DNA of 6,417 bases from Dehalococcoidia bacterium (lineage in GTDB: Bacteria; Chloroflexota; Dehalococcoidia; GIF9; AB-539-J10): positions 1 through 6,417 of the forward strand of contig SOJB01000020.1 in NCBI GenBank assembly GCA_004376695.1, written 5' to 3'. The position numbers and the translations under genes are program-made. Positions 5,455 to 6,417 of the stretch are shown piece by piece. The notes beneath the pieces are model-generated. The model made no database searches. It was not told the origin of the DNA and worked only from the letters and a program-made list of their open reading frames with translations. Within the stretch, counting starts at the first letter, position 1, and each line of letters opens with the position of its first letter.

Positions 5455-5916
5455 ATGAACAAGATTGAAGTACTTAAGAGGTCTGATCTATTTCGGGAAC
5501 TGGATGACGACCAGGTAGAACTGGTGGCGGCAATGGGTAATGAGCAGGTATTCGATGCGGGGACAATCATCCACAAACAGGGTTGCCTGGGGGACAAGAT
5601 TTATGTAATTGAAGAAGGCCTGGTCGGTATTATCCTGGAGGTAGGCCCGATGGCGCAGCGCCAGGTGCAGGCGGCCACCAACTTCGAGAGCTTCGGCTGG
5701 GTAGCCATGATACCGCCCTATACCTGTACAGCTACCTCTAAAACCTTAGAGAAGACAACAATCATCGCCTTTAACGGACGGGAGTTGTTGGGTTTGTGTA
5801 CCGCACATCCTGAGATAGGCTTCAAGGTTCTGCAGGCATTGGCCTGTGTGATATCGGGGAGGCTGCGTCAGGCTTATATCCAGTTACTGGGTGTTACCGG
5901 TGCTGACGGACATTAA
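5455..5916 (+). CDS. Stand-alone cyclic-nucleotide-binding-fold protein
   Basis: The 153-aa protein is a single CRP/FNR-type sensor domain. It has a short N-terminal helix (IEVLKRSDLFRELDDDQVELVAAMG), the beta roll (VFDAGTIIHKQGCLGDKIYVIEEGLVGI, residues 32-59) and the long C-helix (PEIGFKVLQALACVISGRLRQAYIQLL, 119-145). It ends there, so the helix-turn-helix of CRP/FNR transcription factors is absent. The phosphate-binding cassette is degenerate: FGWVAM (80-85) has Trp82 where FGE binds the ribose, and the Arg that binds the cyclic phosphate is replaced by Thr90 or Cys91 in PPYTCTA. It probably binds another ligand or acts by protein contact. The start ATG 5455 has GAGGTGA 4 nt upstream. Only 40 nt separate it from acs, implying one transcript and a regulatory link to acetyl-CoA synthesis. 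Confidence 0.88.
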   Translation: MNKIEVLKRSDLFRELDDDQVELVAAMGNEQVFDAGTIIHKQGCLGDKIYVIEEGLVGIILEVGPMAQRQVQAATNFESFGWVAMIPPYTCTATSKTLEKTTIIAFNGRELLGLCTAHPEIGFKVLQALACVISGRLRQAYIQLLGVTGADGH

Positions 5917-5956
5917 TCGACCTCCATATCCGGTCATCGTTAGGGAGCTTTAGTTG

Positions 5957-6417
5957 ATGGAACAAAAGACGCTTAGTTCAATGATGGAGGAGAAGAGGGT
6001 TTTCCATCCCCCTGCGGAGTTGAGTAAGAAGGCGTACATCAAGAGCCTCAAGCAGTATCGGGAAATCTATCAGAGATCCATCAAGGACCCCGAGGCCTTC
6101 TGGGCTGAGTGCGCCCAGCAGCTGGATTGGTATAAGAAGTGGGACAAGGTGCTGGTTGAGGACTTCACAGAAGCTAGGCACGAATGGTTCGTTGGCGGCA
6201 AGCTCAATGTCGCCCACAACTGTTTGGATAGACACCTTCAAGGCTGGCGAAGGAATAAGGCAGCCTTGATCTGGGAGGGAGATATCGGTGACAGTAAGAC
6301 CCTCACCTACCAGCAGCTATACCATCAGGTGTGCAGGTTTGCCAATGTGCTGAAGAAGCACGGAGTTAAGAAGGGAGACCGCGTATCCATCTATCTGCCT
6401 ATGATTCTGGAGCTCCC
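5957..6417 (+). CDS. acs: Acetyl-CoA synthetase (AMP-forming), 3'-truncated by the window
   Basis: The first 153 codons are visible and the frame runs off the right edge; the family is about 650 aa. The enzyme activates acetate with ATP and CoA to acetyl-CoA through acetyl-AMP in the cytoplasm. The N-terminal ACAS_N region is clear: KQYREIYQRSIKDPEAFW (32-49), then EWFVGGKLNVAHNCLDRHL (76-94), a hallmark of this family. LTYQQLYHQVCRFANVLKKHGV (116-137) and KKGDRVSIYLPMILE (138-152) follow as the start of the AMP-binding domain. ATG 5957 is chosen with AGGGAG at 5942-5947, 9 nt upstream; a TTG lies directly before it. The P-loop, the adenylation motifs and the regulatory C-terminal Lys lie outside. 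A close propionyl-CoA synthetase cannot be fully excluded from this part. It is cotranscribed with the cNMP-fold gene. Confidence 0.92.
   Translation, partial: MEQKTLSSMMEEKRVFHPPAELSKKAYIKSLKQYREIYQRSIKDPEAFWAECAQQLDWYKKWDKVLVEDFTEARHEWFVGGKLNVAHNCLDRHLQGWRRNKAALIWEGDIGDSKTLTYQQLYHQVCRFANVLKKHGVKKGDRVSIYLPMILEL

Overview
The window is a bacterial chromosomal segment of moderate G+C with densely packed genes. It holds a 5'-truncated methyltransferase, a four-gene reverse-strand operon, a reverse-strand MFS transporter, a dodecin gene, a single-domain cyclic-nucleotide-binding-type protein, and the start of an acetyl-CoA synthetase gene cut by the right edge. No rRNA, tRNA, insertion sequence or CRISPR array is visible. 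Sigma-70-like promoters and Shine-Dalgarno sites fit a bacterium. The gene set (acetate activation, an OFA-type carrier, a His/Cys-rich mini-protein with a C-terminal helix) is compatible with an anaerobe such as a Dehalococcoidia-like Chloroflexota or a deltaproteobacterial lineage. That placement is an impression from protein style, not a result.

Left part (1-750): the C-terminal part of a class I SAM-dependent methyltransferase on the + strand converges with the reverse-strand operon. The 192 bp between them hold two hairpin-forming inverted repeats.

Centre left (750-3129, minus strand): a compact operon reads, in transcription order, ArsR-family repressor, 73-aa His/Cys-rich protein, ABC ATPase, ABC-2 permease. 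The genes overlap or nearly touch: 17 nt overlap, 10 nt gap, then a 4-nt ATGA overlap. They follow a TTGACA / extended -10 promoter whose -10 region lies in an AT-rich repeat that is a plausible ArsR operator. The inferred picture is a metal- or thiol-responsive repressor controlling an export pump together with a small metal-binding accessory protein. This is the most system-like part of the window.

Centre right (3445-5031): an OFA/monocarboxylate-type MFS carrier on the minus strand is divergent from a dodecin gene, which has a very good promoter (TTGACC, 18 bp, TATAAT). The dodecin lacks the Trp and Gln that hold flavin in characterised dodecins.

Right part (5372-6417): after a roughly 420-bp gap with no convincing gene, an extended -10 promoter precedes a stand-alone cNMP-binding-fold protein with no DNA-binding domain and a degenerate phosphate-binding cassette. 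Forty bases later comes acetyl-CoA synthetase. The pairing suggests that the cNMP-fold protein is linked to acetate activation.
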